Source: Adenanthera pavonina (taxonomy: Eukaryota; Streptophyta; Magnoliopsida; Fabales; Fabaceae). Taken from it: a stretch of DNA of 64,000 bases. Shown here one piece after another: positions 35,281 to 47,869 of this stretch. The position numbers were made by a program, and so were the translations under genes. The notes under the pieces are model-generated. The model saw only the letters and a list, made by a program, of their open reading frames with translations, had not been told where the DNA came from and ran no database searches. The DNA is taken from contig JAIVEN010000008.1 in the NCBI GenBank assembly GCA_026686845.1, positions 35,282,501 through 35,346,500 on the forward strand, read 5' to 3'. Position 1 is the first letter of the stretch. Each line of letters opens with the position of its first letter.

Positions 35281-36621
35281 TCAATCGGTACGGGTAAATT
35301 TAATCGGTAAAGGGTATTTTAGTCTATTAAACTTTATGAAGTAATTTTTTGGGCAAAAAGGGAGTAAAACACTTTGGAATGCAGGTTTGGTCACAAGTGG
35401 AATTTTTGAAAAGTTTTTTTAAGAAGAAAAATCATTAAAGTCAAAAAGAAAAGTTAATTAAGTGATTTTATTAGATAAATATCCCATTAAGTTATTAAGC
35501 ATCATCTTCCTCACTCATTCACGATGCAACCAGCAGCTGAAAGGGGAAAGAAGGCGTGAAAGTGGGAGAGAAAAAGGGAGAAGGAAAAAACTACAAGTTT
35601 GATCCCAAAACTTCAAGGTATTATCTTACAACCATTTCCTTGTGTTCTCTAGCAATTTTAAGACATTTTAGTGGCTATTTTTCCTCTATCTCCTTGCTGA
35701 AATTTCTGACTTAGAGAGAGAGTAGAGAGAGAAAAATATGCCATGAAGAAACCAATCCATAAAAAGTGAAGCATATATCACAAGATGTAAGATTATGGCA
35801 TTGGTTTCAAAGATTGATGAGTTATTATTTTTCTACAATTTTCTTTATTTTTCTGCTATTTAGGGTTTGTGAAAGGAAAGGAAATTTCAAGTTTTTGACC
35901 ATAAAAATGAATTCCTTGGGTCCAAAATAGGAAGATACAAGTGTGTTGTACAAAAAATACCTCAAAGGAAAGTAAAGTGAAAATTTTAGTCCAAATATGC
36001 ACATTTTATGAATGAGGTTGTGCAATTGGTGGCTAAATATAAGGCCAAAATCCTGGGGAAGAGAAAATGAATAAATATACAGTAAATATTTGAGAAATAA
36101 ACTGTAATGGTCTATTTCATATTTTTTCCATGTATATAAGGTTTTTATCTATTTTTAGAGACTTGAATCACTATGAAATGATTTTTCTAGAATTAGTTAT
36201 GAATTTTCAAAGTTCAGTTAGCAAAGTGAAAACTACCATATGAACAATAACCAAAAATTTTGGAAATTCTGATTTTCATTCTTATGTTATTCAAGCTTAA
36301 GATCAAGTATAACCAAACTTAAAAGGAGTCTAATTTATGGGAAATGAGTCTAAAAAGTAAGGTGTTATAGGGAGAGAGAGAGAGAGAATAAATTGATGAG
36401 GAAATAAAAGGGAAGGATGAGATGTGATTGACTTAGAAATCTCTGAGGAAATAACAGAGGTGCAGACTTTTGGGTCTCTTTACTTGGGGGGTTTTTGTGG
36501 ATAGAGCTAGAGGGTTTTTTCCCTTACTAAATTAGCACTTGCCATTCAATTCTTCACTTTTTTTCCCCAACTTTTCCCTTGCCTGACATTTACTTTACAT
36601 GTTTCTCTCCTCTCCTTAATC
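35281..36621. repeat. Tandem duplication, first unit (internally deleted)
   Basis: 35281-36036 equals 36622-37377, and 36034-36621 equals 38582-39169. The join at 36034-36036 is TAA, shared by both parents, so a 1,207-bp segment present in the second unit is missing here with 3-bp microhomology. I saw no difference between the units by eye. Confidence 0.9.
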
Positions 36622-39169
36622 TCAATCGGTACGGGTAAATTTAATCGGTAAAGGGTATTTTAGTCTATTAAACTTTATGAAGTAATTTTTTGGGCAAAAA
36701 GGGAGTAAAACACTTTGGAATGCAGGTTTGGTCACAAGTGGAATTTTTGAAAAGTTTTTTTAAGAAGAAAAATCATTAAAGTCAAAAAGAAAAGTTAATT
36801 AAGTGATTTTATTAGATAAATATCCCATTAAGTTATTAAGCATCATCTTCCTCACTCATTCACGATGCAACCAGCAGCTGAAAGGGGAAAGAAGGCGTGA
36901 AAGTGGGAGAGAAAAAGGGAGAAGGAAAAAACTACAAGTTTGATCCCAAAACTTCAAGGTATTATCTTACAACCATTTCCTTGTGTTCTCTAGCAATTTT
37001 AAGACATTTTAGTGGCTATTTTTCCTCTATCTCCTTGCTGAAATTTCTGACTTAGAGAGAGAGTAGAGAGAGAAAAATATGCCATGAAGAAACCAATCCA
37101 TAAAAAGTGAAGCATATATCACAAGATGTAAGATTATGGCATTGGTTTCAAAGATTGATGAGTTATTATTTTTCTACAATTTTCTTTATTTTTCTGCTAT
37201 TTAGGGTTTGTGAAAGGAAAGGAAATTTCAAGTTTTTGACCATAAAAATGAATTCCTTGGGTCCAAAATAGGAAGATACAAGTGTGTTGTACAAAAAATA
37301 CCTCAAAGGAAAGTAAAGTGAAAATTTTAGTCCAAATATGCACATTTTATGAATGAGGTTGTGCAATTGGTGGCTAATGACCTCATTTTGTGATACTATA
37401 GGACTCAAAGAAGTGTTAGAAGTTCAAAGGGAAGGTGTGAAAAGTTTGGAAATGATTGAAAAGCTAAAAGGTAGTTTACTAACCTAATCTTGCATTATAT
37501 AGTTATATTGTTGCAATGGTTTTAGTGTTATACCAAATGTTTGCAATGATATTATATGATATTTTGTTGATATTGGCTGAGTTATTTGAGGGGTTTTGTG
37601 ACCCCGGGATGTCCAAAATATAAGGGGAAACTCTGTCCAATTTTTTATAAAATGTTTAAGCATAAATGATTCTAAATGTTTGAATGATGACTTGATGAAA
37701 TGTGCTTCCATTATATAATTATATATTTGCTTGATTAGTGGTAACTACTGAGATTCTTTGAATCTCATCCCTTCGAAATGCTTACCATGTTTAGGACCAA
37801 TCAATGCAAGGAATCCAAGAAGAGCTAAAGGAAAAAGAGGAAGAGAATGATGAATGATATTATTATGCAAGTCTTAATGTTATGTTTTGGAAATTTGTAT
37901 AAGTTTGTATAAAAGGTGTAAATCCTGTATGATGCCCTGAATATATTCTTTTAAGTCCTCTATGATATTATGCATGAAATTGGAGCAATAAATGTCAATG
38001 TAAATGTGTGGTGAAGCTTATTATGTAAGCTATGGCATAAGTTTGTTTGAGATGACCAGTATTGATTTAAACAGGGGAAATCTATTTGAATCAGAGCATC
38101 CTAGATAAGTGTTATACATGCTCTTAAACTAGATGGAACAAGCTTTTCATAGAGTTAAAGAACACTTAAATTGGATAAATGTATGAATTATAGTGATTTT
38201 TCAAAGTTAGGGTTCAGAACAGAGAAAGATTGGGAAAACTGGAAATTGAAAGTTAGGTATCGGAAAATTAAAAAGATGATATAAATCGTGCAGAGCTCTA
38301 AAAATTCAGTGGTTTGTATTTATGGAAAGGTATATGTTTTAAGTTTCATATGCCACTGATTTGGAGGTAATTGGAGCTATATGATAGGAGATATGGAGGT
38401 TTTCCTAAAACTGTTCCAGCAAAAGTGGAATTTTGACCCTTGACGATTTAGGTTAATGTTATGCCCTGTACAAGTTGAATAAATATACAAGAAAAATATT
38501 TATAGAAATTAGACTCACAGGGATTTCATATTACATAAAGAATGTATGATTTGGCTCAGGATATAATGAGATATGAATTTTTAAATATAAGGCCAAAATC
38601 CTGGGGAAGAGAAAATGAATAAATATACAGTAAATATTTGAGAAATAAACTGTAATGGTCTATTTCATATTTTTTCCATGTATATAAGGTTTTTATCTAT
38701 TTTTAGAGACTTGAATCACTATGAAATGATTTTTCTAGAATTAGTTATGAATTTTCAAAGTTCAGTTAGCAAAGTGAAAACTACCATATGAACAATAACC
38801 AAAAATTTTGGAAATTCTGATTTTCATTCTTATGTTATTCAAGCTTAAGATCAAGTATAACCAAACTTAAAAGGAGTCTAATTTATGGGAAATGAGTCTA
38901 AAAAGTAAGGTGTTATAGGGAGAGAGAGAGAGAGAATAAATTGATGAGGAAATAAAAGGGAAGGATGAGATGTGATTGACTTAGAAATCTCTGAGGAAAT
39001 AACAGAGGTGCAGACTTTTGGGTCTCTTTACTTGGGGGGTTTTTGTGGATAGAGCTAGAGGGTTTTTTCCCTTACTAAATTAGCACTTGCCATTCAATTC
39101 TTCACTTTTTTTCCCCAACTTTTCCCTTGCCTGACATTTACTTTACATGTTTCTCTCCTCTCCTTAATC
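36622..39169. repeat. Tandem duplication, second unit (full length)
   Basis: Begins TCAATCGGTACGGG directly after CTCCTTAATC of the first unit. It ends at the same CTCCTTAATC, after which unique sequence TTTATGATC follows. The unit includes about 250 bp of DNA beyond the LTR end, so the duplication happened after LTR insertion. Confidence 0.9.
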
Positions 39170-39181
39170 TTTATGATCTAG

Positions 39182-39296
39182 GTATTAGCAAAGAAGGGAG
39201 TAATGTTCAAGGAAGAGTAATTGCTAAACCAATTTCTATTCAAAGATTAGCTCAAATTAGTGATGGGCATCTTCATAGCTGTGAAGATTCAATTTG
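39182..39296 (+). pseudogene. Isolated exon-like segment of unknown gene
   Basis: A 115-bp open segment lies between ATGATCTAG and GTATGG. It reads ISKEGSNVQGRVIAKPISIQ, then RLAQISDGHLHSCEDSIW. Its base composition is less AT-biased than the surroundings. It may belong to the interrupted gene at 33 kb. Later pieces near 40090-40150 and 40930-40985 look exon-like but contain stops. I do not recognise the product. Confidence 0.35.
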
Positions 39297-39299
39297 GTA

Positions 39300-42200
39300 T
39301 GGTTACTATATTTAATGACATATTAAATAAGTCTAGGTTAATATATATGTTATGGAAGTGAATTTTTCCCTCTCAATATCAATTTAAAAATTGCATCCAA
39401 CCAGGTGAACTGTTAAGGTAGATGGAAATCACTACTGCGTGCATTGTACTACTAACACTAGACACAAACTACTATTCATTGCACTGTGTTTAACTGGACA
39501 TATATCCTTTATTGTTCGTGGAACAAATTAAGTTTCCATGACTGTCTTAGTTGGCTCCAACAAAAGACATGTTCTTATTCTAAAAAATTAGTTGAGTGTT
39601 ACAAAGTTTTATATAAAAGTCAGCCATTGTTTTTTGGGAAAAAAATATCTCTCTATTGTTTAATCTTTTGTATCATTTAATGTTATTTGTGACAGGTGGT
39701 GAAGAAGTACCATTTTTGTGGTGTGCTACTTCATAGAGAACAAATGTTCAGTTATATATCATTTCTCCTTCCCTTTTGCATTGTATGGTTTGTTTTCATC
39801 ATTAGTCTTTTTTTTTATGTTAAGTACTTTTTATGCTAAGCACGTTTTTTTTTATTTCTCAAATTTTGCATAGTACTGTTTGTGAATGCGTTTGAATACA
39901 TGTTAAAGATTGGCTTTAACTCCAATTAAGTATACTGTAGTGCCTATTGTTGATAATATTCTCTCTTCCAAGTTTTTGTCCATCCCCATTTTATTTTCCA
40001 GCAGAGGTAATTCCTCAAGAAAAATTAATATTTGTGCATTTTAGCTTTTCACAATAATCACACTTGATGAGCTTACTCTTGGTGCGAAGGGTATTTTTAG
40101 CTTCAAAGTTCGTGATTAAAGGTTCTCTAACACTATTTTGAGTGTCTTCAAGGTATGTACTATGATATCCATTCGTTGGATTTAAATTAGAGTTAGTAAG
40201 CTAGGCATGTATTATATTCTTTTTTTTTCAAACTAAATCATGAATTTGGTGGTTGTGTTCTATTTTTAGTAATCTTGGGTCGAGATTTGTTTTGCAACCA
40301 TGTGGGAGCACAAACTTTAGTGCTTTTTGGCAATCAATGAATTGTAGAATTTGTGAGAGGGATTAGAGAGATGCCCAAACTATACAAGTAGAAGACTATG
40401 ATTTGCATGCCCAAAAGAGAGGGATTCTATAATCAGAGTGAATTTGGATTGCCTAGCCACTTTCCTTAAAAACTAATTATTAAATATCAAAACAAATCAA
40501 TTTGAAGGGTTATAAGAAAAATTGTTCTCATGAATCATGACAAATGGTTCTTGGAAATATAACTTTCACCCATCTGCATTACTTTCGCATACTTTTTGAA
40601 GCATAAAAAATGTAATTATCGCACTTCTTTCTTTGATTTTTGACTAAAAATTGATCTACTCTTTCTTATCAATGAATTGTGTATGTCATTGAATGATCTC
40701 CTCTTTTATGTAATTTAGGAAAAACATGAGCTCGAAATGCTACATTAAATGCTATCTAATCACCTTTACTTGATATTGGTATATAGAGGGCTAATGGAAT
40801 TGTACAGAGCATAAATGGTGAAAATGATCTAACCTTGTCTAAGGTAGCCACCAAACCCTCTGTCTCTTGCTTTATCTTTCCTATATGTTTGTGTCATTAA
40901 TGACAATTTTGCATCCATGGCTGTTTTAGGTATATTTAGATTTAAATCATCCAAGGGCTACTAGAGGCTGCTAGGAACTATGTGTTACTGATGTAAGTTT
41001 TAAATTTAAATCATTCAGAGCCTTTTGTATCTGGAATTAAAGTCATGTATGTTTTTCCTTTTATGTGATGTGTAAGCGGGTAAGAAAAATCTATGTAGTG
41101 GATAGAAACTTTTGTTAGGAGATAGTTTTTCTGTTATTGTAATTCTATTTGCCTTGTATAGTCATTAAGTCAGCTTATAGATTGTACAAACTTGGATTAA
41201 GAACTGAGCAAATTGGCAAATGCTTAGTTTGAGGCATGTTTGGTACTCATGCTTTCCGCTAAGAGATAAAGTGAAAAAATTAATTAAGTCTAGACCCACT
41301 AGTTTTGCAATTTGATAACTACAAGGTTCTATTTCTTCTTTTTCCTTTTCTTTTAGTTTTTGGGTGAATGCAAGTACTACATAGTGGGTTGTTGAAACAT
41401 AAAAAAATTAAAAATTTTCAAAAAAAAAAGAAAATTATTATTAAAAGAAAACAAAACTAGAGTTTGACATAGAAGTTGTGAATGACAGTGGGGTATAGTA
41501 ATGATGATGAGATACAAAGCTTGCCTTTTTCTAACTTTCCAGTATCGGTGCAAGAAAAATAATGTACCATTGGAGGTGACGACGCAATTTTGAACTTTGA
41601 TATCTTTTTGTGCATTAGGCCATATTCCTCCATGGTTGTAGTTTCCATGTCCAAGAAGTGAGTTTTTTTTTTACTCTTTCGTTTTATTTTATTGATAAAG
41701 TTTTATTGTTGATGAGCTTGAAAGAGCTTTTGTAATATTCAAATAAGACATCTCTTTATTTATTTATTTTTTGGTCAAAGACATCTCTTTATTACTAGGT
41801 GGGAGTAGGTAGGCTATGGATAGTTATCTCATTGATTTTATATTTATCTGAAGGATATAGTGATATAGAATTTAATTTCAAATCAAGGCATCTCTAATTC
41901 TTTTTTTTCCTAGTTAACTTTTCAAATTATTAGTCCTCAGGATTTTGCTACTTCTTTAAACATTCTTTGTAGGCATAACACTATGAAGTTGGAAGCTTAA
42001 AATTAGCAGTAGTACATAAGATTAAGGACACTATGAAAAATATGAAAGAAGAGGTGAATGTATTTTATAGCTTTTTTGGTTTAGAATTTTGATTGCTCAG
42101 CATATACTTCCCATTATGTATACTAAAATAAGTCTTTGTGAAATTCTTCTTTTACTTTATAGATTGTGCTTGTCTACATAATTAGCATATTGGTCTTTTA

Positions 42201-43270
42201 ATTTTACTATATAGTGTTACTTCATTGGCTCTAAAGATTATTACTTTAAATGCAATAGACAAAGATTATTGGGTTGTGATTCCAAATTTACATTTGTTTT
42301 AGAGAAAAAAATCTGCAAGGCCTTGATTTATCTTTTGGAAAAGAAATAGTACATAAACTTGGTTGTGAGATATCAAACATGGATATTCATTTTCTTTTAT
42401 CTTCCAAATTTGGTGGCTAGTTTATTTTTTGTAAGCTTGATTTTGTTGCTTCTAATATTGCTACCACTCTAATTTGTCAGTACCATCTCAAGTCATTCGC
42501 CTTGTGAGGTTTGTTTACGCTACTACTAAAGTTACTACAAGTGCTTTCATCACTGACGTCACTCCTTGTGCTTTCTCTGCAGATACTGTTCTTACCACTC
42601 TCAACATAATTTGGTCGATCCTGAACTTTAATCTTTCAATCAAATACCACCTAGGCATACCACAATATGATAGTGAACGGAGAATTATGATTAGATAAAT
42701 TTCATTCTACCTGGTGGACTAACTATTTGCACCATTTCTTAATATATATTTCAGCAGTGGTGTTCATATTAATAGTGCTTTTTTCTCATGGCCAAATATC
42801 AATCAAAATATGGATTTTTTTTAGTAATCAATTAACATATGGAAATTTTTTTGGCCAGCAATTAATATATATATATTTGCTAGCAAAACTTGTGATTTAT
42901 CATGTATTAAAAAACATGAAAAACAATTTGTTGTCAAAGCAAGTGCAACATTTAATGAAAGGGAGCAAATATAAACATATTCTTTTTTTTTCCTTCCTCT
43001 TAAATAATAACTTTTTCTTGTGCGTTAGCACGGGCTCCATTCTAGTTTATATATATATATATATTTCATTTTTATTAACTCATCGCTTAGTTACATTAGA
43101 CTTCATTTTTTCTTTCTTTATTTTTTTAAAAAGAATTTGTTACCATTCTATTACAAATCTTAGTCAACTCTCTATTAATAAATATCAAATTCTACACGTC
43201 TTTCACTTAACTATCACTTAGATCATATCCTCCCCCTTTTCTTTTCTTTTCTTTTCTTTTCTTTGACATT
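39300..43270. other. AT-rich stretch, no complete gene seen
   Basis: May include introns of a decayed gene continuing from 39.2 kb. No domain could be read on either strand. Open frames at 42474-42698 and 42727-43221 are low-complexity. Confidence 0.4.
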
Positions 43271-43279
43271 ATTCAGTTA

Positions 43280-43687
43280 CGCTTCTCAATTATGAAATTT
43301 GTATTTAAAAATATAAAACAAGTGTCATTCTTCACGTCTTTCCCTACATACAATAAGGTTCATATAAAAAGAATACTACACAAAAAAAATTAAAAAATTC
43401 ATGTAGCCTTAAGGTTATATCATAACAAATTCTAATTACACAGGGCCATCCAATTATAATTGCAAAGTTAGACTTGCATCATTTTTGTACCTCTTTTAAT
43501 TTCTAGTGCATCTTATCATCAATATTTATTTAAGTCCTAAATGTTATGCCCACTAAAACCACTAGGCTGGTGAACATTCTAGAACATCAATGCCACATTA
43601 ATCCTTAAAAGTTATGTCCCCTGGAACAACAATGCAAGTGAAGCTTCTAGAATGCTATCTAGTAACTGCATACAAATCCTAAAAATT
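43280..43687. repeat. Minisatellite-bearing flank, left of foldback insertion
   Basis: Matches 53530-53930, including CTTCCCTACATACAATAAG and TTCATGTAGCCTTAAGGTTA. Its end carries degenerate units of GTTATGCCCACTAGAAC...AGGTGAAGATTCTAGAATG, also seen near 53.8-53.97 and 58.7-58.86 kb. The sequence breaks off at the foldback element and resumes at 49724. Confidence 0.8.
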
Positions 43688-44639
43688 CGGGAAAATTGGT
43701 TTTTGGATAGTAAAAATAAAGATAATTGGTTCTTGGATAATAAAAATGAAGATAGTTGGTTTTTGGGTATTGAGAGAAAGTTATTTGATTTTTGGGTATA
43801 GAGGCATAATGGGTATATTAAAAAAACCAAGCAAATGACCAAACTGGCCTCAAGTGTAATAAAAAGGAAAAAAAAAAAGGAAGGCAGAAAACCCACAGCT
43901 CAAAACCACCTCAAATGAACAAAGAAAGAAGAGAAAAACAGAGCTTCTTGCATGTTGTTCTCACCTTCCCTCCGAGCTTCCCTTATTCGGCCCAACCCAG
44001 AGCTCCGTCCGCAATCTCTCAATGGTAAGATGTTGTTTCATCCTTTGCTGCTTCCTCGTTCCTTATTCTTGGTGCTCTGAACTAATAAGAGGTGTTTGGA
44101 TATATTATAGGCTTTGTCAAATCCTAGCTTCCTCCCCACTTGGTTAGCAAGTTCTTCCATCAAGTGAACATCTTCTTTGATTAAAGGTAACCATTCTTTC
44201 TTCATTCACCACTCTGCTCATCGTTTGTGATTATTTTTTTTTTATTTTTGACTTTTGTTGAGTTATGTTAGCCAACTCTTAACATAAAAACTTTAATGCC
44301 TAGGATGCAATGAGAGAGAATCACGTTGAGATTGTGTGGTGGTTAGTAAATCATCCAAAGAACAAATGTCATGATTTAGTTATGTTAATGATTCTAGACC
44401 CATACCTACAGAAATAGGGACAGAAGTCACAAAGCTGAACTATTGAAGTGATGTTGTTTTTGTATTGTAGTAAATGTTGTTATATCATGTGGCTATTGAT
44501 GAATGTATTTAGTAACTTATTGTAGTAAATGTATGATGGATATAATTTTGTAATTGGTGTTAGATGATGTCTATTTAGTAATCTATATTTGAATTACGAC
44601 CTATTATTAGTAAATATCATGTTTTGATTGTGCTTTGTT

Positions 44640-45290
44640 GTTGATGTGGTCAACCGCCCAAATTGGTTTTTGCATTTATAATTTCAATGTGATGGACCCT
44701 TTTTTTGTCACATCAGAGGCAAAGTGTGCAAGCCCTAGTGGAACCTCACCCCATAGCCATAGAAAACAGTCGACCACTCGAATAGGTTTTTTCCAATTAT
44801 AATTTTAATGTGGTCGACCATTTTTTTCCAGCTCAACCAAGCCAAGGAAAAACGGTTGACTACCAGAATAGATTTTTTCAATTATAATTTCAAGGGGATC
44901 AACCATTTTTCCTGTGGCATTAGAGACAATGTGTGTAAGCAAGCTAATACCCATGAACAACAGTCGACCACCAGAATAGATTTTTTTAGTTATAATTTTG
45001 ATACAATCGACTATTTTTCATGTGACATCAGAGACAATGTATGGAAGCAAGTTGAAACCTGATCGATACCCGTGAAAAATGGTCAATCACCAGAATAGAT
45101 TTGTGCAGTTACAATTTTGATATGGTGTACCAATTTTCCTATGACATCAGGGACAATGTGTAGAAGCAAGTTGAAACCTGATCTATACCCATGAAAAATG
45201 GTTGACCGCCCCAATTGATTCTTACAGCTATAATTTTAATGTGATTGACAGTTTTCTTCTTAGCTCACCCATGTGTAAGAATGCCCAAGT
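44640..45290. repeat. GTCGAC-centred minisatellite, left arm
   Basis: About six degenerate units of roughly 100-115 bp, each with a GTCGACCA or related core, then CCAGAATAGATTTTTTCAAT and TATAATTT. The right arm carries the same family inverted. Confidence 0.8.
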
Positions 45291-45298
45291 TAGACTTA

Positions 45299-45832
45299 TG
45301 CTATGTTTGGGATTTTTTCTTTGGGGGGAGTGGAATGGAATGAAATGGCTATAAGGGTTGAGCTATTGTTTGAGAGATTTTTTTAGGAGGGAATGAAATG
45401 GTAATGGATGACCTCATAAGCCATTCTTAGCCATCCTAAATCTAATTTTTCTTGTCCCCTTAAATTGTGGGGTCAATGATGGAATGGCTAACACTAATTA
45501 CTTAAATTATAAAAATACCCATTAACTCTAACAAAAAAAAAATTCATTCTTATGATTTTTTTTACTCTTTTCATACCTCCAAATCTATCATACCATATTT
45601 TACCTTTCTTGGTGTTTCATCATCACATCAATCAGATCACCCCAATCATATCATACCTTACATGTATAATTGAATCACTGCTTTAAAGTATGCTTTTTTT
45701 CCACAAGTCTTGTGATTTATCATAGCTTTCTTGCTTTTTGTGCTTTATCATACTTGGTTTGGTTATTTTTTCTTTTTTGATAAAATTTTTACTTTCTTCT
45801 TAATATTATTTGAAGAACCAAGTTGTTTTACA

Positions 45833-45896
<64 letters not shown>

Positions 45897-46182
45897 GGAA
45901 GATGCTTTTATTAAAAAGTAAAAGCAATATGAATTTTTTATATGAAAAAAAGAACTTGTTTTTTTATTTAAATTTGCTAATAAGGGTAATATTGGAAAAA
46001 AATTATAATATATTCCATTCCATTCTTTTTATAATAACTTCCAAACAATAGTCAGATGAAGCAGCTTCTTTCCCTGATAAAACTCCCAAATAATGGAATA
46101 TTTCATTTCATTCCACTCCATTTCATTATGTTCCATTAATGACCATTCCATTACATTCCATCATAAACTCCCAAACATAGCC
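45299..46182. mobile_element. Tourist-like (PIF/Harbinger) MITE nested in foldback element
   Basis: An 884-bp unit starts TGCTATGTTTGGGA and ends TCCCAAACATAGCC, flanked by TTA on both sides (45296-45298 and 46183-46185). A terminal GGSTATGTTTGG and a TTA duplication are diagnostic for PIF/Harbinger elements. Subterminal GGAATGGAATGAAATGG is inverted near the other end. No transposase frame. Contains the ATA/ATT microsatellite at 45836-45896. Confidence 0.85.
45836..45896. repeat. ATA/ATT microsatellite, self-complementary
   Basis: About 10 units of ATA are followed directly by about 10 units of ATT, so the tract folds on itself. Simple-sequence expansion inside the MITE. Confidence 0.9.
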
Positions 46183-46185
46183 TTA

Positions 46186-47580
46186 GACTCTAGTAATGAC
46201 GATCTAGAATCCAAAACTAACAATTTTGACTTCACTAATATCAATCCAAACTCCACGAATAATAGCATGAATAACATATCTAAGTTTACTTACCATGTTT
46301 AAAGGAGAATATAAATTGTGCAAGTTAAACTCTAGTAATAACTTGTTCGATTATAAGAACAACAATATAGACTTCACAAGTAACAGTACTTAGTTTTCCA
46401 TGTGGAATTCTCATATGTACAAAGGAGAATCCAAGTTGTGTAAGAAAAAAATCAATTAATTATGCATTCGACTCCACTAGTAACAATTTAGACTCCATAA
46501 ATAATTTGTTAGACTCATCTAATAACAATCTAGACTCCATTAACAGCAGAATGAGTAATATCTACAAGTTAACTTCCCATGTGCAATGGAGAGTCTAAGT
46601 TATACACGTTAGACTCCATAAATAATTTGCTGGACACTATAATTAACAATGTAGACTTCACTAGCAGCAGAATGAATAATATCTCTAGGTTGGCTTCTCA
46701 TGTGAAATAAAGAATCCACGTTATGCACATTTGACTCCATAAATAATCTGGTAGATTCCACAATTAACAATGTAGACTCTACTAGCAGCAGAATGAACAA
46801 TATCTCTAGGTTGGCTTCCTATGTGCAATGAAAAATCCACGTTGTGTACATTTGACTCCATAAATAATTTGGTGGACTCCACAATTAACAATGCAGACTC
46901 CACTAGCAGTAGAATGAATAGTATTTCTAAGTTGGCTTCCTATGTGGAATGGAGAATCTATGTTGTGCACATTTAACACCATAAATAATTTGGTGGACTC
47001 TACAATTATCAAAGTAAACTCCACTATTAGTAGAATGAACAGTACCTCTAGATTAGCTTCCCATGTGCCATGGAGAATCCAAGTTGTGCACGTTAGACTC
47101 CACTATTAACCATTTAGATTTTATGATTTGTGGAAGTTAGTTTAATAACAAGTTAGACACTAGTAATAAGCTGTTAGAATTCACTAATAACAATTTATAC
47201 TCGAAAAAAAAAAGCATGATCAGTGTCTCCAAGTAGTCTACTAGGCAACGGAAGCAGTTACAGTGAATATAAGCTGTACAAGTTAGACTCTAATAATAAC
47301 ATATTATATTTTATGATTTTCAAGACTCCATAAATAATAGTATTATTAGTGTTTTCATGTGGGATTTCTGTATGTGCAATAGATTATACTACAATAATAA
47401 TGTCTTAGATTATATGAATAACAATTTGTACTCCAAAAATAACAGCATGAACAATATCTAAAAGTTAGTTACTATGTCCATTTTATGCATTCATCCACAA
47501 CTAACAAGTTAGAATCCATTAATAATAGGTTATACTCATTGAATAATGTGTGAGACTCCACCAATAACGCTAAAAAAAAC
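46186..47580. repeat. 122-bp degenerate tandem repeat in foldback core
   Basis: Best-kept units start at about 46610, 46733, 46855 and 46977 with GACTCCATAAATAATTTGG and contain TAGACTCCACTAGCAGCAGA and TTGGCTTCCCATGTGCAATG. Older units extend to both sides. Open frames across it on the minus strand repeat with the same period and reflect the repeat, not a gene. Confidence 0.85.
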
Positions 47581-47869
47581 AAGTGTTGTGTCGCAAACAA
47601 GTTATACTCATTTAGTCATATGTTGATTTAGTCATAACGCACTTATGTAGTCATAAATTTGTCATTATTTTGTTCTCTTTAGTTGTTTTTGCCCTATTAG
47701 TATAATTAACTTTTGTTTTGTCATCTAAACTCTTGATGTTGTATTGGGATTTTCAAATAATTGATCATATTTTACTGCTTGCTTGGTAATTAGTTTGTAT
47801 TGTTAAGGTTACATGTTAATAATGTATTGGCCAAAAAAATATCATAAGGAAGTTATGCACTCTTGGCCT

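Larger units (their letters stand above)
34316..39169 (+). mobile_element. Ty3/gypsy-type solo LTR rearranged by tandem duplication
   Basis: It begins TGTAATATCCC after GAGAG in a GA-rich site and reaches GGTGTTATA at 36369 and again at 38917. TGTAATA... starts and TGTTACA-like ends suggest a long LTR of a Tekay/Del-like chromovirus. No gag-pol, primer-binding site or second LTR is present. Bases 35281-36621 recur as 36622-39169, with 1,207 extra bases in the second copy. Removing the duplication gives a single LTR of about 3.26 kb. Short open frames inside (35825-36025 and 37166-37408) are identical because of the duplication and are not genes. Family level is inferred from the termini. Confidence 0.65.

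Noticed and set aside
35281..37377. Two LTRs of one retrotransposon
   Set aside because: The repeats carry no TG/CA ends at their borders and include sequence beyond the LTR end; tandem duplication explains them better.
42727..43221. 164-codon membrane protein
   Set aside because: Low-complexity F/I/L/Y-rich translation of AT-rich DNA with no start context or domain.
46609..47024. Repeat-containing protein on the minus strand, or a CRISPR-like array
   Set aside because: The frames only follow the 122-bp DNA repeat; no spacers, and the context is a plant transposon.
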